From NCBI RefSeq assembly GCF_003121625.1, contig NZ_QDDJ01000018.1:62001-126000 (forward strand): a DNA stretch of 64,000 bases. The letters are read 5' to 3'. Of the stretch, positions 61,325-64,000 are shown in pieces. Position numbers and translations under genes: made by a program. Source of the DNA: Ornithinimicrobium cavernae. GTDB lineage: Bacteria; Actinomycetota; Actinomycetes; Actinomycetales; Dermatophilaceae. Position 1 is the first letter of the stretch. Each line of letters starts with the position of its first letter. The notes below the pieces were generated by a model, which did not search any database, was not told the origin of the DNA, and saw only the letters and a list, made by a program, of their open reading frames with translations.

Positions 61325-62182
61325 CTACTTCTTGCGCCGAACGAGGCGGAACAGCTGGGGAGTCAGGATGAACAGGGTGGCCAGGACCACCAGGATCGAC
61401 GAGGCCGCGGCGACGGTCGGGTCGATCTCGATCGTCACGGAGTTGAACATGCGGACCGGGAGCGTCTCGAACAGCGGCGACCGGATGAACAGGGCCACCA
61501 CGACCTCGTCCAGGGACGTGACGAACGCGAAGACCGCGCCGGACAGGACACCGGGGAGGATGAGCGGGAGCTGCACGCGCCAGAAGGCGCGCAGCGGGTT
61601 GGCGCCCAGCGAGCTCGCGGCCCGCAGCAGGTTGGCGTCGAAGCCGCTGAGGCTCGCGGTCACCGAGACCAGGACGAAGGGCAGCGCCATCGCCGTGTGG
61701 ATCAGCAGGTAGCCCCAGAAGGAGCCGACCATCTGCCAGTTGAGGTAGGCGATGTAGACCACGACCGCGATCACGATGCCGGGCGCGACCAGCGGCAGCA
61801 TCAGGAAGGACCGGACGGCCTCGGCCCAGCGGCCGCGGGACTTGGACAGCCCCAGGGCGGCGGCCGTGCCGACCAGGGTGGCCACGACCATGACCGAGAC
61901 CGCCACCTTGAGCGAGTTGCTCAGTGCCCGCAGCCACCGCTCGTCGGTGAAGAAGCTCTCGTACCAGCGCAGCGACCACTCCTGCGGCGGGAACTGGAAG
62001 GTGGCTCCCGCGGAGAAGCTCATCGGGATCACCACCAGGGTCGGCAGGATCAGGTAGATCGCGACGAGGACGCCGACGGCCTTGAGCCACAGGGGAACTG
62101 CGTCGACCGGCTTCTGTCGGCGAGCCGGTCGCCCCTGCTCCTCGGTATGCCGAGGGGCCGGGTTCTGGGTGTGTGTCGCCAT
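61325..62182 (-). CDS. ABC transporter permease (PotC-like)
   Basis: A 285-residue permease with a basic N-terminus and six helices (AVGVLVAIYLILPTLVVIPMS first); EAA-loop pattern AASSLGANPLRAFWRVQLPL. It forms the channel with the PotB-like partner. ATG at 62182 follows the partner's stop by 5 bases. Full length. Confidence 0.93.
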   Translation of the reverse strand: MATHTQNPAPRHTEEQGRPARRQKPVDAVPLWLKAVGVLVAIYLILPTLVVIPMSFSAGATFQFPPQEWSLRWYESFFTDERWLRALSNSLKVAVSVMVVATLVGTAAALGLSKSRGRWAEAVRSFLMLPLVAPGIVIAVVVYIAYLNWQMVGSFWGYLLIHTAMALPFVLVSVTASLSGFDANLLRAASSLGANPLRAFWRVQLPLILPGVLSGAVFAFVTSLDEVVVALFIRSPLFETLPVRMFNSVTIEIDPTVAAASSILVVLATLFILTPQLFRLVRRKK

Positions 62183-62187
62183 GGTCC

Positions 62188-63063
62188 TCACTTCCCCTTC
62201 GCGACGCTGGCGCCCAGCGCGGAGACGCTGCCGCCCATCCGGTTGGCCACCGTCACCAGGGCGAGGGTGAAGAGCAGCACCACGATGCCCAGTGCTCCGG
62301 CGGCGGCGAAGTCGAGCAGCTGCAGGGTGCGCTGGCCCAGGAGCTGGGCCACCAGCGACTGCTGTGGCGAGCCGAGGATCGCGGGTGTCACGTAGAAGCC
62401 GAAGCTGAGCGCGAACACGAGGATAGAGCCGGAGACCACACCACCGACGGACAGGGGCAGGAAGATCTTGCGGAACGCACGGATCGGGGTCGATCCGAGC
62501 GCCTGGGCGGCCAGCAGCAGCTTGCGGTCGATGCCGGCCATGTGGCTGTACAGCGGCAGCACCATGAACGGCAGCATGACCTGGATCATGGCGACGGCGA
62601 CGCCCGCGACGGTCCCGTGCAGGACGACACCGTCGATGCCGACGGCGGAGAACATCTTGTCCACCGGGCCGTCCCGCTGCACCAGGATCAGCCACGCGAA
62701 GTTGCGCGCCGTCATCGAGGTCCAGAACGGGACGAGGACGGCCGTCAGCATCAGGATGCGCGTGGTCGTGCTGACCCGGGTCATCAGGTAGGCGTAGGGG
62801 TAACCCAGCACGACCGTCCCGACCGTGACGATGAGGGAGGTCATGAGCGTCCGCGACACGATGGTCAGGGTGATGCCGTCGGTGAACAGGTCCGTGTAGT
62901 GCGTCAGCCCGAGACTCGGGTCGGTCAGGCTGCGCCACAGGCTCATCGCCAGGGGCGCCAGGACGGCCACGCTCATCAGGACCAGCGCCGGGACGAGGAG
63001 TCCCGGGCCGCTCCAGCGGGCGGGCCGCCCCAGGCGACCGTGCGCTACTGCCGTTCCAGCCAC
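62188..63063 (-). CDS. ABC transporter permease (PotB-like)
   Basis: A 291-residue permease with six helices; EAA-loop AAQALGSTPIRAFRKIFLPLS. The arrangement GPGLLVPALVLMSVAVLAPL at the N-terminus and the long periplasmic loop before helix 2 are typical of PotB/AfuB-type subunits. GTG at 63063 lies 3 bases after the binding-protein stop. Confidence 0.93.
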   Translation of the reverse strand: MAGTAVAHGRLGRPARWSGPGLLVPALVLMSVAVLAPLAMSLWRSLTDPSLGLTHYTDLFTDGITLTIVSRTLMTSLIVTVGTVVLGYPYAYLMTRVSTTTRILMLTAVLVPFWTSMTARNFAWLILVQRDGPVDKMFSAVGIDGVVLHGTVAGVAVAMIQVMLPFMVLPLYSHMAGIDRKLLLAAQALGSTPIRAFRKIFLPLSVGGVVSGSILVFALSFGFYVTPAILGSPQQSLVAQLLGQRTLQLLDFAAAGALGIVVLLFTLALVTVANRMGGSVSALGASVAKGK

Positions 63064-63066
63064 GGG

Positions 63067-64000
63067 TCAGCCGTTGAGCCAGGTGTTGAAGCGGTCGGCC
63101 ACGTCGGTGACGTTCTCGCCCCACCACTCCGCGTCGGTCGTGACGACACCACCGGTGTTGACCTTCTCGTCGAAGGCGTTGACCTGGGTGGCGGTCTCGT
63201 CCAGCTCGATCACGGCCTCCTTGTTGGTCGGCGACACCCCGGCGGCCTCAGCGAAGGCCGCGGACTGCTCCGGCTGCAGGACGAACTCGATGAAGTCCAT
63301 CGCCTGCTCCTTGTTCGGCGCTCCCTTGGGCACGACCAGCGTGTGGAAGGTGACCATGGTTTGGTCCCAGATCGGCCGGAACGGTGCGCCCTCGTCGAGG
63401 GAGGCCTTGGTGCGGGCCGAGACGAGCATCATCATGTCCACCTGGTTGCCGGTGGCCAGCTGCAGCATCGCGCCGTTGTTGGCGGCGAACGTGGTCTCGT
63501 CGCGGATGGTGTCCCACTTGGCGAGCGCCCGGTCCACGTCGAGCGGGTAGAGCTCCTCCGGGGTGACGCCGTCGGCCATCAGGGCGTACTCGAGCATGCC
63601 GTTGGTGACGTCGTTGACGACGCCGCGCTGGCCGGGGAACTTCTCGGTGTCGAAGAAGTCGGCGACCGTCTTGGGGGCGGTGGCGGGGTCCGGCCACTTG
63701 TCGGTGTTGTAGCTGACGATCAGCGCGAACTGGTAGGCGCCGAAGTAGCACTCGCCGATCAGGGCCTCGTCGAACTGCGAGGTGTCGACGTTCGGCAGCT
63801 CCAGCGGCTCGACGAGCTCACCGCAGTAGTCGGCGGCGAAGAACGGGTTGACATCGGCCAGGTCCCACTGGACCGAGCCGGACTCGACCTGGGCCTTGAT
63901 CATCGCGGTGTCGGAGGGTGAGGTGTTGGCGAAGGTGATGCCGGGGTTCTCCGCGGTGTAGGGCTCCTGCCACGCGGAGACCTGTCCCGCCTCGAAGGTG
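63067..64000 (-). CDS. extracellular solute-binding protein (PotD-like), partial
   Basis: The C-terminal 310 residues are in the window; the N-terminus lies beyond position 64000. The pattern WDLADVNPFFAADYCGELVEP, VSYNTDKWPDPATAPKTVADF and DVDRALAKWDTIRDET matches family-1/PotD-type binding proteins for spermidine/putrescine or related cations. It is the first gene of an operon with two permeases, an ATPase and two flavoproteins. Confidence 0.9.
   Translation of the reverse strand, partial: TFEAGQVSAWQEPYTAENPGITFANTSPSDTAMIKAQVESGSVQWDLADVNPFFAADYCGELVEPLELPNVDTSQFDEALIGECYFGAYQFALIVSYNTDKWPDPATAPKTVADFFDTEKFPGQRGVVNDVTNGMLEYALMADGVTPEELYPLDVDRALAKWDTIRDETTFAANNGAMLQLATGNQVDMMMLVSARTKASLDEGAPFRPIWDQTMVTFHTLVVPKGAPNKEQAMDFIEFVLQPEQSAAFAEAAGVSPTNKEAVIELDETATQVNAFDEKVNTGGVVTTDAEWWGENVTDVADRFNTWLNG

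Overview
This is a GC-rich (roughly 70 percent or more) segment of a bacterial chromosome. Gene content and style point to an actinobacterium of the Micrococcales, probably near the Intrasporangiaceae/Ornithinimicrobiaceae. The signs are F420/LLM-type oxidoreductases, an actinobacterial-style EttA, dynamin-like GTPase pairs, many GTG starts, and many genes whose -10 box (TANNNT) lies only 6-8 bases before the start codon, as in leaderless mRNAs. The taxon is an inference; no rRNA is present. I see no prophage, insertion sequence or CRISPR array. Four tRNA genes (Arg-TCT, His-GTG, Lys-CTT, Leu-TAG) are present.

Layout. 1-267: a 63-bp hairpin tandem repeat. 268-5260: CNNM/HlyC transporter, HTH regulator, two acyl-CoA thioesterases and an LLM oxidoreductase. 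5306-9190 (minus): a partner-switching operon made of a GAF-SpoIIE phosphatase (frameshifted here), a membrane cellulose-synthase-like glycosyltransferase, a STAS protein and a HATPase kinase. 9356-13752: VOC protein, LLM enzyme, pseudouridine synthase, EttA. 13805-17111: a sugar ABC importer. 17202-21393: SSB and a pair of membrane GTPases. 21557-23236: tRNA-Arg, a bifunctional TyrA resembling the enteric enzyme, and a 100-bp inverted-repeat element.

23237-32207: a carboxylate-catabolism island. A VOC protein, a FCD-GntR regulator and a ThDP enzyme (minus) face MmgE/PrpD, the tripartite tricarboxylate transporter tctCBA and an MFS transporter (plus). Two matching palindromes (GCATGCAATATTGCATGC and a variant) sit inside TTGACG promoters of both arms. 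32235-34461: PrsW-type protease, oligoribonuclease, tRNA-His with a terminator. 34499-39029: a BlaI/M56 sensor pair and a membrane protein divergent from DsbA-like, CcdA-like and lipoprotein genes, with two tandem 15-bp operators between them. 39222-45932: YihY protein, tRNA-Lys, threonine degradation (tdh-kbl), DUF1905 protein, SGNH hydrolase, acetyltransferase and MFS exporter.

45999-54257: methyltransferase, protoglobin plus Cys-rich MarR, AraC/VOC pair, CorA with a DUF3618 protein, Bcp peroxiredoxin, a Zur-box-controlled CobW-like protein without a P-loop, OsmC protein and an alpha/beta hydrolase-LuxR fusion. 54409-58372: tRNA-Leu, a gene-poor stretch, then an LLM monooxygenase, a cysteine hydrolase and a frameshifted amine oxidase. 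58393-64000 (minus): a polyamine-type ABC importer with a dihydroorotate-dehydrogenase-like and an NQO-like flavoprotein; the binding protein runs off the right edge.

Across the whole window the octamer GTATGCCG occurs about 26 times on the two strands, about twelvefold over composition, and in places forces rare codons.
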